Positions 23,233 through 36,563 of a stretch of DNA of 64,000 nucleotides are shown here, one piece after another. This stretch comes from Bolinopsis microptera (lineage: Eukaryota; Ctenophora; Tentaculata; Lobata; Bolinopsidae): positions 310,001-374,000 of the forward strand of contig NC_087079.1 of assembly GCF_026151205.1 (NCBI RefSeq), written 5' to 3'. Made by a program: the position numbers and the translations under genes. The notes beneath the pieces were generated by a model. The model was not told the origin of the DNA and made no database searches. It saw nothing but the letters and a program-made list of their open reading frames with translations. The first letter of the stretch is position 1. Every line of letters starts with the position of its first letter.

Positions 23233-25057
23233 GTGTCCAGGGGACCCAAATTTAAACTTTTTGCAGGGGTGCGTGTCACCTCGCCTCGCCATTACCTCAA
23301 TACCTCACTCCACTGAACCAAGAACCAGTTTATTTAAAACCCTGCGAGGAAATTTGTCAGATTTCTATATTTAGGTTGCAACCTAGGTAGCAATTTCGTT
23401 TCATATTACTGGTTTATCGTACTTACTAGTTGCTTAGGAGATATTCGTAGATTCTACTGGTCATCGAATAGTTCGACCGCCCTTGCAGCATCGCCTTGTT
23501 TACACTCCAGTCCAGCAAATAATTTCCATTAGGCGGCTGTAGTTGCTCACAGGTGGGCAAACCGCTCCATACTCCCTTTCATTGATTAAAACACGTTACC
23601 CGACTGTCAATATAAAGCAAACCCCTTTAACTAAACCAGGCACTGAACGTTAAAAGAATTAAATTTTACGAAAATGACCACTAAATAAAAGATGGTGCAT
23701 TAACCAGTAACCACCCTCAAGTGGTCCTTGAGTCCAGTATGTCATGCAATCGGGCTCTAGATTGAGCTTGTGTGGTTGTTAGCACGTGGGCACTAGATGC
23801 CAACCGTCCCACACACACAGACACATATTGTCCCTTTAATTTCATTGTTCTACCATATCGCCATTATGTGTATTGTCCGTCTGCTTTCGTGGGTGAAGTG
23901 AAGCTAAGTGTCTTATAAAGTGATTTCTGGTTGACAATGTGATCTAACAAATGTTGTGTGTTTGTCAATATACACCACCAACTCCTAGAAGTAGCTGTAT
24001 CAGTGTATTAGTCTTGTCTTTATCTCAATAACGAATAGTTCTAGAGTCTCATGTTGATTTTATCGAGTTAGTTTTCTGTCACTGAGTCTACTCCAAAAAA
24101 CCAAATCTATAAATTAGTCATAATATGTTTTAAAGCTCTCCTCACGCGACACTCTGTAAATATGTTATAATTTATAGTGCACAGTGTCCGTAATCAGGCA
24201 TCACGTGACACTAACGACTTGGTGCACTGCACAGAGCACACATGTGTGAGTCATTCTTTAACCTCTATCTCGGAAACGTTCATAAACTCGTCTCCTCGTG
24301 TTACTCGTCATAATGACAGAGTTACAGCAACTTTTGCCAGTTCATGAAACCTTTCCAAATTATTCCTATTTTGTAACTCTACAACTCGATATTAATTTAA
24401 ATTAGAAAATGTTCCGTACTCTGGTGACACCATACTCAATATAACTTACTCTAGTTGCTTAGGGTAATACATTACCCCTCTGTTAAATCGCCTTTATTCG
24501 TATTTACGGATAAACCACCAGCTTTTTAGATGAAGTAGACTTTCAGGTTTAAAGATATCCTCAACATATTCGTTATCAAATTAGCAATTAGTTAATTAAT
24601 TAATTAGTTCAAAAGTTGGTGAAAATGCAATAAAACATGTTATTAAGAGTATTTGCCTCTAGCCTGATGATTCGCGCTAATTCTGAGCTGGTTAATAATA
24701 GCAGTCATTTTCCCACGGCATGCGCTGAATATTTATCAAACCTCCCAAAATACATCAATTGGTAATTTCTGCAGGGTACAAGTTTGCCAGTCATTTCCCT
24801 ATTATGTAAGCACATTCACAACAAGAGTTATAATTTTTCAACAATTCGGACCCTCAGAAATAGCCTCCTCAATACATTTGTGCACTCGTAAGTGTGAAGC
24901 TAGCCGGATAGAACTAGGGGAGTTTTAGGAGAAAGGAGGAGGAGGAAGGTATATTATATCCACAGAGCACAATGTCAGGAAATAGCGCGTTATGACCTGG
25001 GCGGGAGACGGGCAATTTATTATTAATTAGCTGTTTTAACCGGGGTAGTAACCACAG
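23233..25057. other. Non-coding intronic or intergenic DNA
   Basis: AT-rich with no recognised domain. A 17-bp stretch after ccagctttttag (24529-24545) would convert phase 1 to phase 0, as the gene model needs between exons 15533-15614 and 25058-25245. It is too short to claim. Confidence 0.3.
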
Positions 25058-25245
25058 CGTGGGACTGTGCCCTGTAACTCCGGACTGGGCGAGAGTGTGA
25101 CCCCACCTCCTCATTCCAGCCCTGCTTGTTCCCACCTGTCCGAAACCCCTCAACCACCTCCGTCTACCCCGGTCTACCGGCCAATTTGTACGGCCTCCCG
25201 CCCTGCAGCCCACCTCCGACCCAGTTACCGGGGGGAATTTATTTG
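25058..25245 (+). CDS. Candidate Pro/Ser-rich coding exon
   Basis: A GC-rich island after the acceptor taaccacag is open in one plus frame (RGTVPCNSGLGESVTPPPHS, then SETPQPPPSTPVYRPICTAS). It ends at a weak donor gtgcac in phase 2. The next exon at 35206 starts with exactly one base, so the frame continues, although the intron would be almost 10 kb. The composition suits a disordered region of a nuclear protein. The opposite strand is also open, so the call is tentative. Confidence 0.3.
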
Positions 25246-25298
25246 GTGCACGAACAACGGCTCCATTAGCCAATTGCCAAATTCTATTGTTCTCGTTG

Positions 25299-25535
25299 TT
25301 TGTGACACGATTTTTTAATTACAAAAGCAAAAACGGTAATATGCGTTGTTCACTTAATAAGCTTTTCTATTCCTTTTTCTGACACGATTTTTTTATTGCA
25401 AAAGTAAAAACGGTAATATATGCGTTGTCCACCCAATGAGAAGATTTTCTATTCCTTTTTCTGACACGATATTGTAATTACCAAAGCAAAAACAGTGATA
25501 TATGCGTTGTTCACTTAATGAGATTTTATATTTCT
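25299..25535. repeat. Three tandem copies of an approximately 80-bp unit
   Basis: Each unit runs through tgacacgat, caaaagyaaaaacggtaatat, gcgttgt and ttctattccttttt. The copies begin near 25300, 25379 and 25460 and have diverged by substitutions and small indels. Confidence 0.8.
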
Positions 25536-25677
25536 TGCAAAAGTGTTAGCCTTACCACTGTCGAAGTTTTAATCACCTTGTCACCTTTGCTAGTTACCCT
25601 TAACCTCTTTAACTTTTCCATTAGGGTCCTCCTTAAAAGCGTGGATGTAACCCAACTAAACAAGCTTTATTTTAAAT

Positions 25678-26248
<571 letters not shown>

Positions 26249-27170
26249 TTATGTAGGGGATGGCACTGTTCCAATCAGGTGTAGCCAGTCCACACCCTGG
26301 CCCCATGATAGAAAAATGACCCCCCACAACTCCCCGCTCACTACTGGGCCTCCCCCACAACTCCCCGTCCAAATACTGGTCCCCCCCCGCCAGATTACAT
26401 TTGCTGCCCACCAAGCAGCACTCAAGTTCGTTGCGACAAAGTCCTCTTCAAATATGAATAGTTGACAGTTCATCATCACTTAACCGGAGTTCTGTAATCT
26501 CACTAATTGAAACTACATCTTTAAACTGTTTTACTAAAATTAGGATAGGCAGTAAACTGAGAATTTGCATCCTATCCATACACATCGAATCAGTTCCACA
26601 ATCTGTTTCTTTGTTTTGACTGATTTCTGGAACGTTCCAATTAATCCTTCAACTGCGTGGTCTCTGTTCAACTGAGTGCCATCCTCGCCAATTGATCACA
26701 GGTGGAAGTCTGGTTTACACATTCCAAAACCTCTCCAACATTACCATGATCTTTACCTCGATGATATAGAAACTGTTCGCGAGCAAATGATGAAACGTCA
26801 CTTTCCCCCTCTTGATTTTCCTGCATTTTTGCCTTACAATTAGAACATCCTTTTCGATATGACTTTTACCTGCACACAAACGATATTGAGGATGCGTGTA
26901 TTTGAAACTGTGAAGAACAATGAAGTTTCCATCTACCTCTTCCAAAAGCCCTTACACCTTAACTTCAGTCTCGTATTCTAATTGATGACGTCTGTCATCT
27001 GTAAAGCTGGGTACCGATCTGATCTCACTATCTGGATAACATCAATGTAGGTCTGCTCTGTTGCACTTGAAGCATTGTGGGCAAGTTTTCAGCGTTGAGC
27101 AGTAATTCTTCGTATATTTGTTTTCCCATCTACCAAATATTATCCATTGTTGATCAAATGATATATCTGA
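26249..27170 (-). pseudogene. Possible degraded transposon coding sequence, family unknown
   Basis: Several minus-strand pieces in different frames read as protein-like. The longest is at 26715-26945 (EEVDGNFIVLHSFKYTHPQY, then RLCAGKSHIEKDVLIVRQKC). A Cys cluster (CPQCFKC) lies upstream near 27080. The order suggests one ancestral ORF broken by frameshifts, but I do not recognise the family. Confidence 0.25.
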
Positions 27171-27960
27171 AATGAAATCAGCTGTAACAGGGATTTATAC
27201 AGATTAAATATCGAAGATTCCAGATTAATTTGCTACACGTTGCACACCTCTCGTGCAGGTGCACGCAAAGAAGCCGTTCGCGCGCGATCAAAAAAGGAGT
27301 TGCAGCCTTGTCATGGATTAATATAGGTTTTCTTATACTATCACATATTCATATAAGGATTCATATGAGTATTCATAATAATATCTTTCTCGAAAAAACC
27401 ATACTTCATAAATTTTAAGTTCTTATGTATATGTTAATCATGAGTCGCTTTATAATGGCTAGAACTGAATCTTTGAATTTTGAGCTCTTTTAAAGCGATT
27501 GTATAAATTACTAGTTATTATAATTATTATTATAATTATCAAATTTCAGTATAATTTCTAAAATGACTTACTTGTTCAGGTGTTCGTTTATTGCCCTTGT
27601 ATTGAAATAGAGGGTCCGAGGTTTGTTTCAAGTGGTGTGCTTCCTTATTTGGCGCTTTACAGTATTTATATTTTAAATTGTAACTGTTGCGTCAAAAGCC
27701 AGATATTTTCGAATTTATAAAATATCATGAGAAGCGTCAAATATAAAGTTTATTTACTTTGTTGAAAAGAGACGATTTTCTTGTATAAAGCAGTGGTTGA
27801 TTCCAAAAATTAATGATATATTTATATGGCTCCAAAGCAATTAAGGCATTGAGTAACCCTTTTTCCCAAAAATTGTGCGCTTCTAGTCTACATGAGAATC
27901 TAGATGCCATTTTATCTCTATATTATTACAAAAATTCATAACATTCATGAATCAAGTTAA

Positions 27961-29652
27961 GGGGGGGGGGGGGGTGGGGGTGGGGGGGGGGGGGGGGGGT
28001 TCACACCCTGATTTTTTTGGTGAAACTTGGTTTTCGAAGATAGCAGTTGACCCAACAAACTAGGACCGGTGACCAAACTTTGAGGGGGCCGGACCCCCAA
28101 CCGCCAAACGGGCCCTCGGGGCAGCCACGCCCATATTTGGTCCAAATAGGCCACAATTTAGCCAAATACCCAGAAACCATGCCCAAAACCCAGGATTTTA
28201 GGTGGCTTTACTTTTGTACTAATGTGCCCCGAACTCGGTATATGAATTTTCATCAAGATTGGGACAAAAAATGACTGAGTTATACTCAAAAACCATATGC
28301 CCATATTTGGGCATACGCACCTAATTTGGTCGATTTAGGCCATAAATTGGTCAAATATCAATATTTTTTTGAATGAAACCAACTTTATATGGAAGTAAGC
28401 CTAATACTACACATTCTCCTAGTGATTAATCAGCACAGTATCTACCTAACTGTGGATCTGTGTTCAATTAATCGGCAAAAAAAGAAAAATGCCGCGGCAA
28501 ATTCAGAATTTGGCCCGCCAAATTTTTTAAAGGGCCTAACTTCAAAATTCCATATTAAAAACTTAAGGTCGAAATGCGATTCTGGGGGTGGGTCCAAGGG
28601 GGAAACTTTGGGGAACTTTTTTGGGGAACTTCAGGAAACCTGGGAACAATCCCAAAGTCCCCAAAAAATTATCAATGAAACAAAAAATTATGGGGAATTT
28701 TGGGGGAACTTTTTTTTGGGAACTTCAGAAAGACCCCAAAAATCCCCCAAAGTATCCCCAAAAAAATTATAATGCCAAACAAATTATCATGCTGCAAGTA
28801 TCAACAATAGTAAGATTATACCTTATAAGAACATACATGTTAAACATTAAGGGTATTAATGTAATTAGAGATATTTTGAATAATTTTTGAATAATTTTTA
28901 ATAATTTTTAATAATTTTGTGGAATATTTGGTAACCTTTGGGGAGTTTTGGGGAACTTTTTTTTGGGGAACTCAGAAAATCTTGGGGACTTTCCCAAATT
29001 CCCCAATGTTCCCCTTGAACCCCCCCCCCCCCCCCCCCCCGGATTCTTAACGTTATTCTGATATCAAATAAAATAATGAAGACCCTTATTGAGTTCTATT
29101 GTTTGAACGAAATCAGTTTTGCAAAAATCGCGAACTGAGATATGGGCGATTTGGTTCATTTTTGGCGATTATTTGAACACAGAATCCACAGTTATTGATA
29201 CTGAGTTGATAATCATAGAAGAATGTGTAGTATTAGGCTTACCTTCCATATAAAGTTGGTTTCATTTCAAAAAATATTGATATTTGACCAATTTATGGGC
29301 CAAAATCGATCAAATTTTGTGCGTATGCCAAATATGGTCATATGTGTTTTTTGGCTCATAACTCGGTCTTTTTTGTCCAATCTTTCTGAAAATTCCATAT
29401 ACTAGTTCAAGGGGACCTCTAGCTTACAAGTAAAGCCACCTCAATTCAGGTTTGTTGGTCATGTTCCAAGGGTATTTAGCTAAATTGGGGCTAATTTGGT
29501 GAACAAATCTGGGCGGGCTGCCCCGCGGGCACCGTTGGGCGGTTGGGGGTCCGTGACCCCCTCAAAAGTTCGTCACCGGTCCTAGTTTTTTTGTCAACTC
29601 GTATCTCGAAACCAAGTTTCACAAAAAAATCAGGGTGAACCCCCCCCACCCC
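27961..29652. mobile_element. 1.7-kb foldback element with inverted repeats of about 450 bp
   Basis: The left arm (27961 to about 28425) and the right arm (about 29215 to 29652) are inverted copies. Both share cctgatttttttggtgaaac, the aggaccggtgacc patch, the cccaaccgcc patch, ataaattggtcaaatatcaa and aagcctaatactacacattc. The outer ends are G/C runs, and TAA flanks both sides (27958-27960, 29653-29655), which would fit a 3-bp target duplication of PIF/Harbinger type. The interior repeats tttggggaactt motifs and ends in a C run near 29018. No coding capacity was found. Confidence 0.75.
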
Positions 29653-30164
29653 TAATAGCCGGTCGGATTGAACCCTATTTCTGGTGTGAGTGTTATATTA
29701 AATGCTTCCCGGTATAGTAAATCGCCGTTCTTCAGATTCTGAAAATCCATAGTTCAACACTCCAAAATCCAATTTTGTCTCAGACTAGTATACTTTTATG
29801 ATTCATCAAAATTTAACCATTGGGGTTCAATGATATTAATTTCTACCTGACAGTCATTAAAATTGATGCAAATGAATCAGTCTAATTTGTGTTACCATGA
29901 TTTCAGAGCTATAAGATTTAAGGAGACTGTTAGATGGAATATTGATTTGGTTTGATCCGCCTATTCTTGAACTGAAACCTGAAATATACTCCATGTTACT
30001 TTCTTAATGTTTATACTTTAAAGCGGCGCATTCATGGCAGCTGTACTTTTGTTATAGTGAGTAGAGTGTTATAACATTATAAAAAAACATAGCAGTGGCC
30101 CGTAATAGGTAATTGAATTCCCCCGGCCCCCAAAAAATAAGTATCCGAATTTTAGTATCTATAA
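29653..30164. other. Non-coding
   Basis: AT-rich, nothing recognised apart from an imperfect C/G patch near 30120. Confidence 0.4.
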
Positions 30165-30970
30165 TTGCTAAAATAAGATTGAACATTGAAGGAAGTTATG
30201 CGTCTGAATCTTATGAATAAAACGTTCACAAAACCTGATAACCTAGGGTAGGATAATAGTCTTCACAAAATAATGACACTAGGAATAATTACATCGAATA
30301 AGTTGATTTGAATCCTGTACTTCTTTACACTGAAAATTGATATACTCCGCGTGAGTTTCTTTTTATCTTACAGCTTAAAAATAGCGTGCTGAGCTGTCCG
30401 TATTATCAAATAGTACCCATTTAGATTTCCTCCAAATATAATCAACAAATTGAAGAATCAATCAAAAACTTATATATAAAGAAGATTGCGTTGTCTAAAT
30501 CCTAGATTTAATAAAACATTCACTATAACCGTCAATAACCTGGGCCGGGTAGGAGAGTCTTCACACGAAGATGACAGCTAGGAAGTAGTTGCTCGAATAA
30601 GTTGTTTTGATCCCTGTACTTCTTAATCACTGAAATTGATATACTCCGCGTGAGTTTCTTATCTTACAGCTAAAATAGCGTGCTGGAGCTGTCGTATTAT
30701 CAAATAGCTACCCATTTAGATTTCCCTCAAATTAATCAACAAATTGGATCATCAAAAAACTTATAATAGAATGAAGATTGAGTTGTCTAAATCCTATAAA
30801 ACATTCACAAACCTGCAATAACCTGGGCCGGGTAGGGAGTGTCTTCACTAAGATAGATGACAGCTAGGAAAGTATGTTGCCGAATAAGTTTTTTTGATCT
30901 GTCTTCTTTATCACTTGAAATTTGATATACTCCTCGTGAGTTTCTTATCTATATTATTATATAACTTTAT
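30165..30970. repeat. Satellite-like tandem array, unit about 290 bp
   Basis: At least two full copies and a partial one carry the same landmarks in order: gattg...gttgtctaaatcc, aacctg.gccgggtag, agtcttcac, gaataagtt, ttgatatactccgcgtgag and aatagcgtgctg.agctg. Diverged pieces reappear at about 31980-32060 and 32385-32470, so the array once ran further and was interrupted. Confidence 0.85.
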
Positions 30971-31049
30971 TCAAATTCTAAAATAGAACAAAATGAACAT
31001 CTAAAAGATCTATAAGTACCAGAAAAAAAGAAAAAATGATACACAAGCT

Positions 31050-31800
31050 ATAAACAACTTCTTCCATCCCGCTCAATCAGAGGCTAAAAGTCCTTAAATT
31101 GTACAAATCGACTGTATTTACAAATGGAATGTTCCCATGCTACCTAAATCAAATTTTAATAGTCTTAAGCAAGTTCGACTGGTGTCTACCTACTCTACCC
31201 TTTTTAGTACTCTGACTCTCTACTGTCAAAGTGTAATGCAAGCTGTGCAGGTGAGTTGTTATCACTGCGAAGGACATGTCCGAGCATCCTCATCGTGCAC
31301 TGCCAACACGACTCACTGAGAGGAAACCACCTCACATCTCTTGTAAAGGGTGTCGTTTTGATTATAATAGGGTAAGTCATCCTGATGAATTTGCCTCAGA
31401 TGCTTTCTGTGGCAGATAATCCAGTTTTACTCCGTAGCTGCCTTGAATTCTGCCCCAGCAGCTACATTATTCATTAAATTAGACGGAGACCACCTGGGCC
31501 TTCGTAGATCTTAAAGTCTGGTCTTAAGAGTATGCGTTTACCTTGGTTCCCAACTTTCTTGTAGCTCACGTTTGGAAAGCAAGATTTGCCCAGAATACAT
31601 CGTCTTTTTTAAGTCCTCTTTGCTGCACAATTTGGAACAGTGAGATAGATGATCTCCAGGCTCTCTTCCTCGAAGTGGCCTCTCCGTTGGTCATCAACTT
31701 CGTTCTTCTCGGCCAGATAGATAATGTGGAACTCTGTTTTTGATTCGTTGACAAAAAGATTCCACTCTCCAATATCTCCTTGCATTTTGGTAACATGGAC
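31050..31800 (-). pseudogene. Degraded LINE 3' fragment inside the tandem array
   Basis: Minus-strand frames give LFVNESKTEFHIIYLAEKNE, then a cysteine-bearing patch (YRHTC-less, RRCILGKSCF), and finally TMRMLGHVLRSDNNSPAQLA. This order (RT thumb, then a RMLGHVLR motif) is the usual C-terminal region of a LINE. Many frameshifts. Its position between two portions of the 290-bp array indicates it inserted there. Confidence 0.65.
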
Positions 31801-32092
31801 TCCTAATTCTTTTTATCCTCGTCCTGTGAAGTCTGAGCGCCTGCGTACTCCCGACTCAAGAGGTAGCAGGTTTTTCACAACGAGAGGGTTTGGGTCTTAG
31901 ATAAGACATTAAAGCACGAAGGTGTAAAGTCGCCAGCCATACAGGGTGAAAAGGGTTTCCAGACAAACTATCACCTTTAGCTACTGCTTAAAAAGCGTGC
32001 TGGAGCTGCGAATTATAAAAGATACTAATTTTGATGTCCTTCGAATAAATCGAGGAATTAATTAACTGATATTAACTAGTAATAAGCTAATA

Positions 32093-32281
32093 TTGTCCGT
32101 CAAGAAGAACGCTCAACAGCCTGCCTTGCATATATCAAGATTAACTGCCAGGCAGCCGATCCCCGACGGATCACAGCGAGGGGACGGAGCCCGGGAAAAA
32201 GGTTTGATAAAATTGAAGTATTTTGGCCACATTATCCGGCATTCTGGGCACATACATAGCCCTGTAGAAATACATAAGTAG
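32093..32281 (+). pseudogene. Small LINE C-terminal scrap
   Basis: The plus strand reads LIKLKYFGHIIRHSGHIHSP, which matches the KYFGHI.R motif seen near the C-terminus of many LINE ORF2 proteins. It is frameshifted just upstream and too short to classify. Confidence 0.45.
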
Positions 32282-32479
32282 ATTTGTGAAAAACATTTCA
32301 TGCAGGCAAGGCTATCGCCAGGGGAGGCTTTCGCCTTCCCGCCTCATGCTAGCTACGTGGCTGATAAAGAACCAATTGAAGAGAGCGATTGAGTTGTCTG
32401 AATACGTATAACATGCCACAAACCTGAAACTTGAGTAGGATACAGCTTCACAGAGGAATTAGGGAAATATTTTCTTCTC

Positions 32480-34161
32480 ATAGTACGTCTTTTTCAAATT
32501 TTTCTTAAAAATTCAGTCACTGAAAACATTTACCGAACATAACCGAGTATTTGAAGTAAATGACGGCCTCCATGTTTAGTGTATGGATTAAATCTGTAGG
32601 TTTAAAAAAATTTCTTCATTGGTATAAGATTTTACATTATGTAGTAAGTTACACGAAACAAACCGAAACACTTTACTTTAACTACCCCGCTTCAAATAAA
32701 TATTTCATGATTTGAACTAGGCCCAGAATGTTGTTGAGTTATATTACTTGAGAAAACCCTTTACAAATACAATTTCCACGTAACCGCCTGCAAAGAAGTT
32801 ATAAATGTCTCGTCACAAAGATGCGTCGAATTAAAACAAGCTAACTATCGCTGGCCAGGTTTAGTGTAAGCTTGACAGTTACAAAGACACGAGATCGAGA
32901 ATGAAGAAATGCAGTCACACACGTGCTGCAACGGACCAACGAACCATTCTGATGTAGATTGCAGGTATGTAGAGTAACGGAACTTGATATAATGCGTCAC
33001 GTTCTCTTCACGTGACCCGTCCGAGAAAGCTGCAGAAATACCGAGTTTAATGTCAGCAGGAAAGGTAACGTGAGTGTAACGGACATTTTATTATAATCAT
33101 AGAAACACTCCGGCCGTGTTATATTACCCTACCTTACACGAAATGAGCTATTAATACACATAATATGACGGTCCAAGACGTTGAGTGCTACAAAAAGGGT
33201 TTATTCTCGACAATCTTAAAACGTATGGCTAACGCTAGTTAGCGCTAATTAGCGATTGAAATACTTAACCTAGACTTAGATTACGTACGTACATTTATGT
33301 TAAAATCGTGCATTTTTTGGGCTTTTTTGCTCTAGTAACTCTATAATAAACACATGTTTGATACTGTTACTGTCAGTTTGAGGTATACTCAGAGAAGAGA
33401 TCCTGCACTCGGTGAGTTAAATGGTGTTTTTGGCTAAAATGTGGGCTCTGCTCCGACTGTCACGAAAAAAGAGCGTAAGGAAGGTACTTTTTATACCTTA
33501 CCAGTACATAATAAAATGCATCTTTCTTATAATATAACTTTCGCACATTGATCAACCATGACACATGTGCTTTCGCGCCTCTTGTATCCGTTGCGACCCC
33601 CACGGTCCGTTTCACTTATGGTGACGATACAGTGGGAGCCGCGCCACGCGTGCGCGGCGGGTCATACAACGTAATGACAAAGTTATACAGGTTAAAGGAA
33701 AGTGCAGTGATTTTTCTAGTGTATAACTATAACTTTTCTGTTAAAAATCAGGATTAAATATTTAGATAAATTAACAATCCATTAACTGTATGGACTCATT
33801 AATGATTTCGTTTTACAGGAATCGGGAATCCCTGATATATGAGTCTTCGTTTTCACCATAATCCTGTGCTCTATCTGCATTTGCTTGGCAAACGCAAGAC
33901 CAAAAAAAGTGAACTTTGATCTCACACCAAGATCTTCATGGCAAACTTCAAATAGATTTTGAACGAAAGGTTTAATAACAATGTTATTGTCAATCCAAGA
34001 CTTGAGACTGAAGACGATAGTGCGCGAAATTGATTGAAGTGTGAATAGAGAAAACTAGTCTCCCCTCGCCAGTCAAAACATTATTAGATACCAAATTCTG
34101 CTAATTACCTAAAATGAACGAAATGATAGTCTGCTCTAATTTAATTAATACTAAGAGTTCA
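32480..34161. other. Non-coding
   Basis: No exon supported. A CpG-richer patch at 33565-33670 is open in one frame but has no convincing splice sites. Confidence 0.35.
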
Positions 34162-34614
34162 TCAACTTAAGAGACACCAGAATGTGTGTGTGTCCTGGTG
34201 TTGGTGTCTGTAATTTCCGAACGTTAAACAAAAAAAAAAAACGTACTAGTGTTATGGGACTGGTTTTTTTCGGTATAAAGGCTGACAAAACTCTGACGAA
34301 GCCCATAAGCTAATTTTAATATAATCGGCCGGTGGTAAATGGTTAAATGGATGATTTAGATCCAGATAATGTGACATAAATGGATGGAGAGAGAACGAGG
34401 AGATAACATGTACTAATTAGTTGAGCCCACGTTATACTATATAAAGCTTAGAGGCTCACGTCTTGCGCCGGCTTTGTTTCACCTGTAGGGGAGATTTCTC
34501 ATAACTTTCAATAAGAACAGCGTTATCGTGATATCAAATATATAATGCGGTTGTATACTTTACCTTGCAACTGTGACAGTAACGTCCCTGGCCGAAGGCA
34601 CGGTTTTACACTAG
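34162..34614 (+). mobile_element. Helitron-like non-autonomous element, copy 1 (453 bp)
   Basis: The copy starts with TC after an A (a|tcaacttaag) and ends with CTAG before a T (ttacactag|t), the signature of Helitron insertion between A and T. It shares the tgtgtgtgtc run, taatttccgaacg, acgaagcccataagc and aatcggccg with copy 2. The 3' hairpin has decayed in this copy (cctggccgaaggcacgg). No ORF. Confidence 0.7.
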
Positions 34615-34910
34615 TATAAATATATAAGATATACAATTGTTTGTATCACATTAAAGTCGTATGTAGAAGTTATTATTCTGCGACTTAACAATAACTTGAA
34701 TGAATTCACTAATAGAAATTTCACTCTAACTTCCAGTAATACAACTATATTTTAGTTACTGCATATTATTAAAATTTTTTGAAGGACTAATTGAAATTCT
34801 ATATTTTAATAACGTTAATTTGATACTTCTAAACTGTTTTTTACTTTTAGGTGTACAAACTTTATTACCTTATAGTTATACCAAAACATACTACATAGTT
34901 TTGTTCTGGA

Positions 34911-35135
34911 TGATGATGAATAATCACTCTAACACTCGACTGTCACGTGACTAATTTTTCGAAACAGCGTTCTCTAGCTGGTCCTAAGCGACTATTCGAA
35001 ACCCTAACCCTCCTAATCTGATCCCAACCCTAACCTAACCCAATCTCAACAAAAAGCATCAGCTCTAACCTTACCCTAACGAGGAAATTATTCTAACTTC
35101 TTTATAACCGGTCATTCACGTTGGATCGAAGACAG
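34911..35135 (+). repeat. Dispersed repeat with telomere-like ccctaaccc motifs
   Basis: About 225 bp match, in inverted orientation, the segment at 62835-63080. Shared landmarks are ggatgatgat, gcgttctctagctg, gaaaccctaaccct, taatctgatccca, ccctaacgag and aaattattctaacttc-like sequence. The ccctaa units are irregular and internal to a longer repeat, so this is not an ordinary telomere array. Confidence 0.8.
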
Positions 35136-35205
35136 AAGAAGGGATCGCAATATCTCGTCAGGGGACCATTTTAACCCTGTTGTCATTGCCAATAAAATAT
35201 TTCAG

Positions 35206-35290
35206 TTACTCGACGCCAGGCTCCCAGAAGTTGCGGTCTTCAGTTCACCCTTACTGTTCTACTGCCTCCATGGAGAACTCCCCTGATGAG
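35206..35290 (+). CDS. Coding exon of the large + strand gene
   Basis: Acceptor aaaatatttcag and donor gtgaaa enclose 85 bases encoding YSTPGSQKLRSSVHPYCSTA and then SMENSPDE, with one leading base and a phase 0 end. The Ser-rich composition agrees with the following exon. No conserved domain was recognised in it. Confidence 0.55.
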
Positions 35291-36430
35291 GTGAAATTAA
35301 CGCACTTTACCGCATTTTTATCACCACACTTTTTTATTTCCACATTTGCACAAAAGAAGTTTGAATTGTATACAGCTTAACTGCTCTATCCACCAAAACC
35401 AATCTCGGATTTGTCATTTCAAATGTCAAGAGTAAATTGCTTTTTGAAGGCGGCACTGCCTTATAACCCATGAGATGCAATCCTCTTAGTCTTACAGCTT
35501 AAAAAAAGAATTCACATAAATTCCCGTTTATCTTTTTTGAGATTTTTCTTCCCCATATACATGTATATTGCGATTTCTAAGATTGTTTATCATTTCTAAG
35601 ATTGTTAATCATGTGAAGCACGGTGGCCATTGCAATTTTAAATGTCATATTTCAAACTGGTATTCAAGTTATGTAATATGTAGTTGTGATTGTGAATTGG
35701 GTATTAAAGCGTTATTCTTGCCGTTGTGGTGTCAAGCGATATTAATCCTCCCCTTGGTTAACGAGTCAGAATGAACGATTTACAATTGAGTCTACATATT
35801 GGAAGGATCAACTTAAAGGTGTCCTAATTCTGCAGTGGGGAAAGGATAGTCTATCCCTCGACCTTGTATCCTTTGACGTTGAAGAATGCGATCTGTAGAG
35901 TGATGTTTAAGATGTGGTTTAAGGATTCGTTGGGAGCTTAATGGTGGAATAAACATCTGTAAGATGAAAAGACATAAACACCGGTTTTAAATAGTTAGAT
36001 TGTTTAGCAAGAGCTTAGAGCCGTATTATAGTTAGCTGATGCCGAGGAGTTGACTGGAACACCAGTTTAAAGTAAAACCCCGGCCTTCAAATTACTTCAT
36101 TTGGCGATCTTATACTTTATGAACCGGACTCCGGAGCTAAGATCATGATCATATTTCATACAAACTTTACAAATGCGTCATTAGACTAACGACTTCCGGA
36201 CTTCCTGTAGCAGGAGATGTGTTAACATGTGTTAACATGGTAGATAAGCCTTCGTAAAGTTCATTCGTAAAGTTCATTCCAACTCATGATAATAAACATA
36301 TCTGTCATCCACTTTTAAAAGTTAGTTTTATCAGTTTATATAAAATCTATGGTTGTATCAAATAAACACGACTATTTAATTATAAATGGTTCCAATTAGA
36401 AAGTTTGGTAGCTGACGTACGATATTTCAG

Positions 36431-36563
36431 TTGGTGAACGCTATAGCTTTAGCAATCCAGAACCGAGGAGGGGGTGGGCCTCATCAGTCCCTCCTAGACG
36501 GCAACCGTACGGAGAAGTGCCCTACTGGGATCGCTACCAAGGGAACTGAATTCGACGATATTA
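36431..36563 (+). CDS. Coding exon of the large + strand gene
   Basis: It begins in phase 0 after acceptor gatatttcag with LVNAIALAIQNRGGGG and ends TKGTEFDDI plus one base before donor gtaagt. That leftover A combines with the first two bases of the exon at 41908 to give Met, keeping the frame open across an intron that contains a whole Penelope-like element. Confidence 0.7.

Noticed and set aside
34980-35080. Interstitial telomere array
   Set aside because: The ccctaa units are irregular and embedded in a longer dispersed repeat that recurs at 62835-63080.
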